Part shown: positions 6,237 to 14,600 of the stretch, piece after piece
Layout: each line of letters opens with the position of its first letter
How positions within the stretch are numbered: position 1 is the stretch's first letter
From: JAAZHN01 sp964605575
GTDB lineage: Bacteria; Bacillota_I; Bacilli_A; RF39; UBA660
NCBI GenBank assembly: GCA_964605575.1
Contig: CAZSDG010000014.1
Span: 1 to 20,174, forward strand
Direction: 5' to 3'
Length of the DNA stretch: 20,174 bases
Program-made: the position numbers and the translations under genes
Notes under the pieces: generated by a model
What the model saw: the letters and a program-made list of their open reading frames with translations, nothing else
Told to the model about the DNA's origin: nothing
The model's database searches: none

Positions 6237-6734
6237 AAAAATTGAAAATATGTTTACTGCGTATTTAAATGAGTATGAAACTTCTTTAATTGTAACTAAT
6301 TTGTCTGCTAAATTTATAATCCAACTCTCTTTATGTTTGGGCACAGATGAATTTAAAGGATACATATGTGATACTATTGCATTTGCTTCTATCTCATTAA
6401 TTCCAAATTCTTTTTGGGCATTTAACATAGCTATTTCTGGATGATCTTTAGCAGTTAACTTGATTCTTTCTTTTGCTTTTAAGCAGTCTTTAGGGATTTC
6501 ATAGAAAAAATCGTGTAGTAAACCACTTCTGGCCACAACTTTTAAATCTCCCCCGAAAGTACGCGCTATACGATATGCAAAATAAGACACATTTAAACTG
6601 TGTGTATATCGATCAGTTGTATTATGATGCGGTATGTTTTTTATTTTATTAAAATTATTATTATTAATTATATCTTTTACCAAATAATCATAATATAAAT
6701 CACTTTTTATTTTTTTACTAAGCTTTTCTGACAT
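6213..6734 (-). CDS. HD-domain phosphohydrolase
   Basis: A 173-residue cytoplasmic protein of the HD metal-dependent phosphohydrolase superfamily. The metal ligands are visible: His45 in RYTHSLNVS, His74-Asp75 in GLLHDFFYE, His98 in KDHPEIA, His123 in IVSHMYPL and Asp144 in NLADKLV. This five-His/one-Asp set and the 'GLLHD...HP.IA..NA......I..HM.PL' layout match small stand-alone HD proteins widespread in Firmicutes; none of that subgroup has, to my knowledge, an assigned substrate. The start is secure, with AGAGGTGG four bases before ATG 6734. It is a single-gene transcript with its own promoter (extended -10 at 6757-6765) and terminator, divergent from tRNA-Met. The product could be a nucleotidase or a cyclic nucleotide phosphodiesterase. 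Confidence 0.85.
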   Translation of the reverse strand: MSEKLSKKIKSDLYYDYLVKDIINNNNFNKIKNIPHHNTTDRYTHSLNVSYFAYRIARTFGGDLKVVARSGLLHDFFYEIPKDCLKAKERIKLTAKDHPEIAMLNAQKEFGINEIEANAIVSHMYPLNSSVPKHKESWIINLADKLVTIKEVSYSFKYAVNIFSIFILNWLIK

Positions 6735-6756
6735 TATTCCACCTCTGGACTTAGTA

Positions 6757-6765
6757 AGTATAACA
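6757..6765 (-). promoter_or_regulatory. Extended -10 promoter of the HD gene
   Basis: On the minus strand TGTTATACT gives TG-n-TATACT, 23 bases before the start codon. The -35 position (TACACA, 17 bases further up) is weak, which fits an extended -10 promoter. Confidence 0.6.
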
Positions 6766-6843
6766 TATTTATTATTTTCTGTGTATGTTTTTCGCTAAAA
6801 TTACATCTTTTTTACATAGAAAAAAATATGTATCTTAAATATC

Positions 6844-6872
6844 TTGAAATCGCTTTTTATTATTGCTATAAT
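6844..6872 (+). promoter_or_regulatory. Promoter of tRNA-Met
   Basis: TTGAAA (6844-6849), 17 bases, TATAAT (6867-6872): near-consensus vegetative promoter whose expected start site is about 10 bases before the tRNA 5' end. Confidence 0.88.
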
Positions 6873-6888
6873 ACAGTTACTGTTATAT

Positions 6889-6965
6889 GGCGATGTAGCT
6901 CAGTTGGCTAGAGCATCCGGTTCATACCCGGCAGGTCGAGAGTTCGAATCTCCCCGTCGCTACCA
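6889..6965 (+). tRNA. Elongator-type tRNA-Met(CAU)
   Basis: A 77-base cloverleaf: acceptor GGCGATG/CGTCGCT (G1-T72 and T6-G67 wobbles), D arm GCTC/GAGC, anticodon loop TTCATAC giving CAT, T loop TTCGAAT, discriminator A and encoded CCA. The body resembles Bacillus elongator tRNA-Met rather than the initiator. Two mismatches are unusual: T27 opposite C43 at the top of the anticodon stem and A50 opposite C64 in the T stem (GAGAG/CTCCC). A CAT anticodon can also belong to a lysidine-modified tRNA-Ile, but the body fits Met better. Confidence 0.92.
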
Positions 6966-6972
6966 AATAGTA

Positions 6973-6998
6973 AAAAACCTGCAGAAATGTAGGTTTTT
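6973..6998 (+). terminator. Terminator of tRNA-Met
   Basis: AAAAACCTGCA-GAAA-TGTAGGTTTTT: 11 pairs including one G-T around a GAAA tetraloop, followed by ATTTT, seven bases after the CCA end. Confidence 0.88.
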
Positions 6999-7056
6999 AT
7001 TTTGAAAAACTATTTTAAGTTTATACATATATATGAGTAATAATACTATTTTAGTA

Positions 7057-7086
7057 ATTAAAAAAGATTGAAATAAATCAACCTTT
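7057..7086 (-). terminator. Terminator of the 549-aa/95-aa operon
   Basis: On the minus strand AAGGTTGA-TTTATT-TCAATCTT pairs over 8 bp (one G-U) and continues into a run of T. It begins at the stop codon of the 95-residue gene. Confidence 0.75.
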
Positions 7087-7372
7087 ATAATCTAACAATA
7101 ATTGCCATATTTTTTAATAATTTTGCAATCAAATCTTCTCGATCATATTTTAAAAATGTTTCTTTAAATATAGTCGGTTCTTTTAAGAAGAATTCTGCGT
7201 AATTAACAAATATTTCTTTAAAATTTGTTACTCCTAAATCTCTTAAAAATTCAATGTTCATTGTTATTAGTTTTTCTTTTGTATTTAATTTTTCAATAAC
7301 TAGACTATGATTATTATTAATTATTTCACTAATTTGTTCTTGATTAAACCCCAATTTATTCAAATAGTTCAT
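7085..7372 (-). CDS. Small all-helical repeat protein (mTERF-like pattern), hypothetical
   Basis: A 95-residue cytoplasmic protein of short helices. Its periodicity is 'L..LGF....I..II......v...' then 'FLRDLGVTNFKEIFVNYAEF', then 'KEPTIFKETFLKYDREDLIAKLL', which looks like two to three helix-helix units of about 30 residues. The 'fL..lGv....i...yp.fl......f' pattern recalls mTERF-type helical repeats, mainly known from eukaryotes; this likeness is visual and may be convergent. The helices also resemble the C-terminal part of the upstream 549-aa protein (ILSNYGITTDNLKSYYKEF). The start is supported by GGAGGT eight bases upstream, and ATG overlaps the upstream TGA (ATGA), so translation is coupled. 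Function is unknown; a partner of the 549-aa protein is the simplest inference. Confidence 0.7.
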   Translation of the reverse strand: MNYLNKLGFNQEQISEIINNNHSLVIEKLNTKEKLITMNIEFLRDLGVTNFKEIFVNYAEFFLKEPTIFKETFLKYDREDLIAKLLKNMAIIVRL

Positions 7373-9018
7373 GCTGCTCTACCTCCATATACTCTTTGTT
7401 CACCATCATCAAATTTTCTTTCACTGTGAGAAGCAATATAATCTTTAAATTCATTAAGTGGTAAATTAGTCATAGTTACTGGAAATTGTCTCATTAGAAC
7501 ATCAATATTATATTCTTCTTCACGAAGAGCTTGAATATTATCGAAATATTTTGAAGTTAAGATCGAAATAGGCATTGGTAATGGATTCTGACCTTGTGAA
7601 AATAATCTAAGTAAGTTATCTTGAACTATTTCAGGATCAGCACTCAAAATATGATCTAACATAAAATCTAGGTCTCCCGAATCATTATTTTTTCTAATCC
7701 CGCGTAATAAGTTTAATACCGAATCAGCCTTCTGAGGATCTTCTATCGAAATAAATTCTTTATAATAGGATTTTAAGTTATCTGTAGTTATTCCATAATT
7801 AGAAAGAATATTGGTTAATTGTGCATATTTTATCGGTGTCACTTTTGACTTCAATTCTGTTATTTGGTCTAAACTTAATCCAGCAGTATTTAAACCAATG
7901 TATTCTTTTTCAACAAGTGGATTTAATTGAATTTCTGGTACTGGTTCTCCAGTTAATTCTGGATTTTCACCCGCTAACGGTTCTTGAATAGCTCCTAATT
8001 CTTCACTTTCTTCAGACTCTAGGTTACTCTCTACAATATCTTCTATTAATCGAGTTGGTTCTTCTTCAGTTAATTGATCTTTTGCCATATCTGTGTCTTG
8101 ACTTTCAATTCGAGAAATGAACATTTCAGCCGTTGGTAAGTCAATATTATCAAATGATTTTAATGTAGCTTCTACGTCAACTACATTAGTTCTGGGAGCT
8201 TCTATATCTAGCTCTGGCTCCTCTTTATCTAAGTCTGGCGCTGGTGCAATACCAAACACATTAACCTTTGTTGGCGGTGTAAACGGTGGATCAAAATCAA
8301 TAATGTCATCTTCTCCTACTGTTTCTTCTTCTGAATTTTTTTCACTGTGTTTAGTTTGCTTATCAGTAAAAAATTTCTCTAAGTCAATTAAATTGTTTAT
8401 CCTTGTTTCTCTTCTTTTTTCTAAATCATCATGTTTAATTTCTATAATACTAGTCGGTTTTTGACTTGTTGTAATTGATGCAGTATTATTTAAAAGGTCT
8501 TCCATATCACCAGTTAATGGTAAAACATTATTTTCTAATGATAGTTCAATGGCTTCTTTTAATTGTTCATAAGTACTATTTAATAATTCAATTAAATCTG
8601 TCAATGAAACATTAGCGGCATCTAAATCACTTATACTAGATCTGATTTCTTTTAAACTGTTATTAAGCTCTTCAACTGTTGTTTCAACTTCAGTTAAAAA
8701 TTGATTTCTTTTTGCTTCGGCTTCTTTTAGTTTTTGTGGAAGGTCTTTTTTATCAAATAAATTATATTCATCTTGAGCGTCTAATAACCCAGAAGCAATA
8801 CCATTTATCGCTTCAAAATCTCTATTAATTTTCTCGGTTTCTTCCTCACATTTTTTTATTTCATCAAAAATAACGTCGATTTGTTCACTTAAATCGGCAA
8901 TGTTTTTATTATTTTCTTCTATTTGGTTTTCTTTGGCTCTGATTTCAGCTTCATATCTCCCTTTTAAATCTACTAATTTTTCTTGGATTGAAGCTAACAA
9001 ATTGTGGATTTTTTCCAA
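7369..9018 (-). CDS. Coiled-coil / acidic linker / helical protein, hypothetical
   Basis: A 549-residue protein with no signal peptide or membrane segment and no family I can name. Three parts are visible. Residues about 1-165 form a long charged coiled coil, rich in Glu, Lys and heptad-like Leu/Ile. Residues about 220-365 form an acidic, Pro/Glu-rich, probably disordered linker (for example DFDPPFTPPTK, EEPELDIEAP, EESEELGAIQEP). Residues about 370-535 form a helical domain with units such as QLTNILSNYGITTDNLKSYY. Translation starts with TTG 9018, with GGGAG eight bases before it and no in-frame ATG upstream. It is the first gene of a two-gene operon with a strong promoter (9048-9076) and an ATGA overlap to the 95-aa gene. 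The architecture suggests a cytoplasmic scaffold or filament-forming protein; that is an inference only. Confidence 0.7.
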   Translation of the reverse strand: MEKIHNLLASIQEKLVDLKGRYEAEIRAKENQIEENNKNIADLSEQIDVIFDEIKKCEEETEKINRDFEAINGIASGLLDAQDEYNLFDKKDLPQKLKEAEAKRNQFLTEVETTVEELNNSLKEIRSSISDLDAANVSLTDLIELLNSTYEQLKEAIELSLENNVLPLTGDMEDLLNNTASITTSQKPTSIIEIKHDDLEKRRETRINNLIDLEKFFTDKQTKHSEKNSEEETVGEDDIIDFDPPFTPPTKVNVFGIAPAPDLDKEEPELDIEAPRTNVVDVEATLKSFDNIDLPTAEMFISRIESQDTDMAKDQLTEEEPTRLIEDIVESNLESEESEELGAIQEPLAGENPELTGEPVPEIQLNPLVEKEYIGLNTAGLSLDQITELKSKVTPIKYAQLTNILSNYGITTDNLKSYYKEFISIEDPQKADSVLNLLRGIRKNNDSGDLDFMLDHILSADPEIVQDNLLRLFSQGQNPLPMPISILTSKYFDNIQALREEEYNIDVLMRQFPVTMTNLPLNEFKDYIASHSERKFDDGEQRVYGGRAA

Positions 9019-9047
9019 TTAAAACACTCCCTACTATTATATTTAAA

Positions 9048-9076
9048 ATTATAACAAAGAGTATGGTGATTGTAAA
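9048..9076 (-). promoter_or_regulatory. Promoter of the 549-aa/95-aa operon
   Basis: On the minus strand TTTACA (9071-9076), 17 bases, TATAAT (9048-9053): near-consensus, about 30 bases before the TTG start, placed just after the terminator of the pgm operon. Confidence 0.85.
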
Positions 9077-9110
9077 GGTTAAAACCACTCCATTTTGGGA
9101 TGATAATATG

Positions 9111-9142
9111 AAAAAAAGATTCACTATTTATTTAGTGAATCT
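9111..9142 (-). terminator. Terminator of the glucan synthase-pgi-pgm operon, containing the pgm stop codon
   Basis: On the minus strand AGATTCACT pairs with AGTGAATCT (9134-9142 with 9117-9125), plus one A-T pair, and runs into seven T. The first arm encodes the last residues (LDSL) of the mutase and the TAG stop lies at the loop/second arm. Confidence 0.92.
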
Positions 9143-10482
9143 AATAGACTTATAAATTCTGTTTGTAAATTATTTTTATTTTCTTCTGTACTTGCCTCAA
9201 ATCTTAGTGTTAAGTCTGGGCCAGTATTTGAAGCTCTAATTAATGCCCAACCATTTGCAAATGAAACCCTTACTCCATCTATATCAATTATTTCATAACC
9301 TTTATTTAGAGCATATTCTTTCACTTTTTCAACTATCTCAAACTTAGTTTCTTCAGTTACTTTATATTTAATTTCATCTGTTGAATAGTAATGATTAATG
9401 TTTTTATATAAATCACTTACTTTTTGATCAGTTTTTGATAATATTTCTAAAAGTCTTAAACCTGCATAAAGACCATCATCAATACCTGGAAAACGATCGT
9501 TGAAGAAAACATGTCCAGAGTATTCAGCAGAAAAATCCACATTTTCTTCGTGAACTTTTCTATATAAATAAGAATTTCCTGTTCGCCACATTATTTTTTC
9601 AATATTTAGTTTATCTAATTCATCAATTAATGTTTTTGAACACTTAACATCAAATATTGCTTTTCTAACCTTTAGTTTATCATTTAAATAACGATAGAAA
9701 ATAATCATTAAGATATCAGAATTAACAATATTTCCTTGTTCATCAATAATTCTTACACGATCACCGTCAGCATCTAATGCAATTCCCAAATCATAACCTA
9801 ATTCTAAAACTCGCTTTTGTAAATCAACTAAGTTTGAAGAAACTGAAGGATCTGGGTGATGATTAGGAAATCTTCCATCACTTTCACAGTAGATTAAGTC
9901 ATATTCAATTGGTAATAAATCTAATACTTTCTTTAAATAAACAGAAACAGTTCCATTACCACAGTCAAATACTGCTTTAATCTTTTTCTCACCAAAATCC
10001 AAAGAGCTTTTAATTAAATCTAAGTATTCTTGTTCTATATTATAATCGGATACTGAACCAGTTCCATTAATAAATTTTCCTACTAGAGTAAAGTCTTTAA
10101 ATTTTTTAATATCCTCACCCGCAGCATTACCAATATTGGTAAATGAGATTTTAAAGCCATTATATTCTTTAGGATTATGACTAGCAGTAATCATTATTCC
10201 AGCCCATTTATTTAATAAAGTTCTCGCATAATAGTACATTGGAGTTGTTACTAAACCTAATCTAATAACATTGATGCCTGTACTTAGTAAACCTGAAACG
10301 ATCTTTTCTTCCAAACTGGGTGAGGATAAACGATTATCATAAGCCACTAATACCTCTGTAGTTCCTTGTTCTAAAACATATGAACCAAAGCTTTGGCCCA
10401 ATATATATGCCGTTTCTTCATTTATTTGGTCTGGGTATATCCCCCTTAAATCATATGCTCTAAATATTCCTGTATCTATCAT
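9124..10482 (-). CDS. Phosphoglucomutase/phosphomannomutase (alpha-D-phosphohexomutase family)
   Basis: This 452-residue cytoplasmic enzyme interconverts hexose 1- and 6-phosphates (glucose and probably mannose). All four family sites are present: phosphoserine loop TASHNPKEYNGFK with Ser101, metal loop DADGDR (237-242), sugar-specificity loop AEYSGH (319-324), and phosphate-binding loop RASNTGPDLTLRFEA (from 416). Length is normal for the bacterial PMM/PGM type. AEYSGH, instead of the common GEMSGH, fits the dual-specificity class but does not settle the sugar. ATG 10482 has GGAGG eight bases upstream and overlaps the pgi stop as ATGA. In this operon it links glucose-6-P from Pgi with glucose-1-P, which is either the precursor of UDP-glucose for the glucan synthase or the product of its phosphorylase domain. 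Confidence 0.93.
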   Translation of the reverse strand: MIDTGIFRAYDLRGIYPDQINEETAYILGQSFGSYVLEQGTTEVLVAYDNRLSSPSLEEKIVSGLLSTGINVIRLGLVTTPMYYYARTLLNKWAGIMITASHNPKEYNGFKISFTNIGNAAGEDIKKFKDFTLVGKFINGTGSVSDYNIEQEYLDLIKSSLDFGEKKIKAVFDCGNGTVSVYLKKVLDLLPIEYDLIYCESDGRFPNHHPDPSVSSNLVDLQKRVLELGYDLGIALDADGDRVRIIDEQGNIVNSDILMIIFYRYLNDKLKVRKAIFDVKCSKTLIDELDKLNIEKIMWRTGNSYLYRKVHEENVDFSAEYSGHVFFNDRFPGIDDGLYAGLRLLEILSKTDQKVSDLYKNINHYYSTDEIKYKVTEETKFEIVEKVKEYALNKGYEIIDIDGVRVSFANGWALIRASNTGPDLTLRFEASTEENKNNLQTEFISLLDSLNK

Positions 10483-11672
10483 TTATTTGCCTCCAATTCT
10501 TTATTTATTATTTCCTTATATTTACTTACTCCTGGTTGATCAAATGGATTAACATTTAATAAATAACCACCAACCGCAGCGCTTAATTCAAAGAAATAAA
10601 TTAAATCACCAATATTTCTGGCATTTAGTTTATCCATTTTAATAATATTGCTTAAAGTATGATCTTGTTTATGTGCTAAAGCAACACTTTCTAAAGCAAT
10701 ATTATTCATTTGGTTTAAATCTAAATTATAATCAGTAATTAATAAATTACTATTCTCTTCAATACCAATAACTGTTTCAAATAATATTCTACTTCCTTCT
10801 TGAAAATATTGACCTAACGAATGCAAATCACGAGTATTAATCGCAGCAATTGGCATGATTCCTTTATTTTCTTTACCTTGGCTTTCGGCAAATAATTGTT
10901 TTAACCATTCAGTAAAATAAAGTAGTTTTGGTTCATAAACAGTAAATGATTCAAGTAATACGCCAGCATGATAAAACTTATCCCTGATGAATGCATAACG
11001 GAAAGCTTCGATTTTATCACTGTTTCTCGCCCCATTTAGAAGCTCTTTTACATCAATTCCGGCTGCTGCTATTGGTAATAGTCCTGCAGCTGTTAGAACT
11101 GAGAATCTACCTCCTATGTTCTTTGGAATGGTAAATGATAGATAACCGTGTTCATTTACTTGATTTCTTAAATATCCTGACTTAGCATCAGTTGTAATAA
11201 TAATTCTCTTTTTCACTTCTTCTTGATTATATCTTAGTAATAATTCTTTTCTTAATAGTTCAAAGGCAATATTTGATTCTAAAGTAGATCCCGATTTAGA
11301 TACAACATTAATTACATAATTTTTATCTTTCAAATATTCAATTAATTCTAAATGATAAGAACCAGATAAAGAATTACCAGCAAATATTATTTCTAAACCC
11401 TTTGGAGCAAAATAAGGAGTTAAGGCATCAATTACAGCCTTAGCTCCCAAATATGAACCACCAATTCCGACAACAACTAAAACATCATAATTATTTCTTA
11501 TAGATGAGGCGGTGTTAATAAGTAATTCCAACTCAGTTTCAGAAATGCACTTATTAATATCTAACCAATCAGTCATAACATCAATTGTTAGCTTTTCTCT
11601 AATCGCAGTTACTTTCGAATGATAGTCATTAACATCTTTATTATTGTATGTTTTAAAATCATATTTAATCAT
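10479..11672 (-). CDS. pgi: Glucose-6-phosphate isomerase
   Basis: The product interconverts glucose-6-P and fructose-6-P in the cytoplasm. Family signatures are clear: VVVGIGGSYLGAKA (67-79), VVSKSGST phosphate loop (123-130), GGRFSVLTAAGLLP (187-200), TEWLKQLFAESQGK (254-267), GQYFQEGSR with catalytic-type Glu292, HKQDHT (His334) and the C-terminal NPFDQPGVSKYK carrying the family's lysine. At 397 residues it is clearly shorter than the Bacillus enzyme (about 450): the N-terminus is trimmed and a loop after GARNSDK is missing, but all active-site motifs remain. ATG 11672 is preceded by AGAGGAT; the first 8 bases overlap the end of the glucan synthase gene and its own TGA overlaps pgm, so all three are translationally linked. 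Confidence 0.96.
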   Translation of the reverse strand: MIKYDFKTYNNKDVNDYHSKVTAIREKLTIDVMTDWLDINKCISETELELLINTASSIRNNYDVLVVVGIGGSYLGAKAVIDALTPYFAPKGLEIIFAGNSLSGSYHLELIEYLKDKNYVINVVSKSGSTLESNIAFELLRKELLLRYNQEEVKKRIIITTDAKSGYLRNQVNEHGYLSFTIPKNIGGRFSVLTAAGLLPIAAAGIDVKELLNGARNSDKIEAFRYAFIRDKFYHAGVLLESFTVYEPKLLYFTEWLKQLFAESQGKENKGIMPIAAINTRDLHSLGQYFQEGSRILFETVIGIEENSNLLITDYNLDLNQMNNIALESVALAHKQDHTLSNIIKMDKLNARNIGDLIYFFELSAAVGGYLLNVNPFDQPGVSKYKEIINKELEANK

Positions 11673-14600
11673 TTTTATCCTCTATATATACTTCAACATT
11701 ATGAATAATTTTATCATTAACTAGTGGAATATATTTTTTAGTTGTTTTTTTCTTGTCAATAACTAGATCTTTTTTAGTTTTAGAACGAATAACTTTAATT
11801 TTATATTTTGTATCTTGATATTGATAATCAATTGTAAATTCCTTCCACTTTGTTGGGACATTTGGATTAATATATAGTTTATCAGCTTCTTTATGGAACC
11901 CTAATATATCAACGATACCAACACGGTAGAACCAAGCACTTGATCCTGTATACCAAGTCCAACCACCGCGACCAGGGTAGTCTTTATTACTATAAATATC
12001 TGCCGCGACCACATAAGGTTCTGTTTGATATTTTAATACATCTTCTTTATTTAAAGCATGATTAATTGGATTAACCATTTGATATATTTCAAAAGCCTTA
12101 TCATTTAAACCTGATTCAATTAGTGCCATAACATACCAGGAAACAGCATGAGTATATTGACCACCATTTTCTCTTATTCCTTCTGGATAATTCATTATAT
12201 ATCCAGGATTTTCTGGATTGTTTTGGAAAGCTGGTGTTAATAACTTAACAATTTTATTTTCTTTATCAACCAATTTATTCTCAACTGCTTCAAGAATAGT
12301 TTTTCTTTGCTCTGGGGTTGCAATATCGGTTAAGATTGAAAAGCTTTGTGAGATTAGGTCAATTGAACATTCTTCATTATCTTTTGAACCAACTTTGTTA
12401 CCACTGTCAAAGAAAGCTCTTAAGAAGTATTCTCCATCCCAAGTATTAGTTTGTAGTGATTCGACCATTTTTTCATTAAATGTTTGATATTTTTTTAAAT
12501 CAGCTTTTGGTAAATGAACTTTGGTAAATTCCATAAACTTATTAATCATAAAATATAAGAAGAATCCTAACCAAACGCTAGTTCCTTTGCCTTTTTTACC
12601 AATTTCATTCATCCCGTCGTTCCAGTCGCCTCCACCCATAAGTGGAATGCCATTTTCACCAAGCTCACTCATTGATTTGTGGAGAGCTTTTTCTAAATGG
12701 GTATATAGTGAATCAGTATGTTCTGTATAGGTAAATTCCATACCTCTTTCCATCTCATAACTTTCCAACTCTTTACCAACCACATACGGTACTTGTTCAT
12801 CAAGTATTGAATAGTCTCCTGTTGTTCTTATATATTCACTAGTAGCGTAAACCATCCATAAATAATCATCCTTATAGCGGCTTCTTAGACCAAATCTATT
12901 ATAGACATGCCACCAGTGAAGAACATCTCCCGCTTCAAATTGATGAGAAGCATTAATTAAGATTTGTTTACGAGTAATTTCTGGTTCAATTAAACAGATA
13001 TTCATTGAATCTTGCAGCTGATCTCTAAAACCAAAAGCTCCACCAACTTGATAGTAACCAGCTTTAGCAAATAATCTCGATGACAATGATTGATATAGTA
13101 ACCAACCATTTAACATATGATTAAAACTTTTATCTGGAGTCTTAACTTGAATTTTACCAAGTTTTTCTTGCCAATGGTCTTTAACTTGAGCTAATTCTTT
13201 ATTAACTGTTCTAATATTTTGATATTTAAGATATTTTTCAATATTATTATCAGTATAAGTTCCTAACATAAAGGCAAATTCTTTTTCTTCACCTGGTTTA
13301 AGTGTTATTTCATTTTCTATTTCTTTAAATAAAACTTTATCAATACTATAATTTGTTAACTCTTCTGTCGAAGCAACAAAGGTAGTTAAATGCTTAAATC
13401 CTTCGTGATAAACATTCTTTAATGTTATCAAGTTATAATCATCGTGATAATCACATAATATATGTCTACCTGTTTTATCTTCACTAACACCTAAAGTTGG
13501 GTTAATAAAGAAAGTAAATTTAAATTTACGCTCACCAACATCTGTATTTTTAACTGTATATTTATAAAATTTTATTGATTCTTCTTTAGCAACAAAAGTT
13601 GTATATGAAATATCTAAGTCATCAACTTCAGCTTTAAATTCTGAATAACCAAACCCGTGTTTAACTAAATCATAATTGATATTTGCATCATTAATTCTTA
13701 CTGCTTCTGATAAATCATTTAATAGTGTATCATTCGTCCAAGATGTAAGTTTGTATTCACGACTATTTTCTGAATAAGTAAATCCACAATTATTATTAGT
13801 AACAATTGTTCCAAACTTTTGATTGGCAATGACGTTACTCCAAACAGTTGGAGTGTTTTTATCAACAATTAAATATTCTTTACCATCATTAACAAAGCCA
13901 CCATAACCATTAAAGAAATCCATCTCTTTTTCTTTATAAGGAATTGGAATACTATCTTTTAATTGATATTGTTCTAGATCACTAATAGTATTAAGCTTTT
14001 GTAACTCTTCAATATATTGGTATAAAGTTAAATATTTACCAGCATCAATTTTCAATCTAGCTGTCATTGAAAGTAAGACATACTCCTCTTCTGTAACCTC
14101 TTCTCTTTCAACTACATATATACTACCTGGAATCTTATGGAAAGAATTAATTGCATACATATGATATTTTTCATCTTCAATTTGTTTAGCAATTATTTCA
14201 GCATAATCAGGATCTTCAGCATTTAAGAAAACTAAATCGATAAAGATTGATTTACTCTTATAGTATTCAAAAGCATGTAATACTTCTTTAACGATACTAA
14301 TGTCTTCAATGCTCTTAACATCAACTAAGATAATTGGTCTATCTCCAGAAACACCGAACTTCCAAAGATTTTTTTGACCTAAAACATTCTTCCTTAATAA
14401 TTCAATTCTTTCCTCATTAATTGAAATTTTACTTGTTTGATATAAGTAATTTAACATCGTATTATAAATTCGCATATCTCCAGCAGTAATATTGACCATT
14501 TTACTAGAAACATTGGCCATGATTGTCGCGACCTCAAATGCTCTTTCATTAATAACATTCTTATTTTTAAAAGTCTGAACGATATTCATTACTTGTTCTT

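Noticed and set aside
6250..6444. Plus-strand frame opposite the HD gene
   Set aside because: Antisense to conserved HD motifs, no ribosome site or known pattern.
7085..9018. 549-aa and 95-aa genes as one gene broken by a frameshift
   Set aside because: The 95-aa gene has GGAGGT at proper spacing before its ATG and a typical ATGA coupling, so two separate genes fit better.
2086..10482. Mycoplasma genetic code (TGA = Trp)
   Set aside because: TGA ends genes at 2086, 7369 and 10479 at natural protein ends and in ATGA overlaps; tryptophans are TGG.
12218..12730. Plus-strand frames inside the glucan synthase gene
   Set aside because: Shadows of a well-conserved coding region (the GH94 active-site motif is on the other strand).
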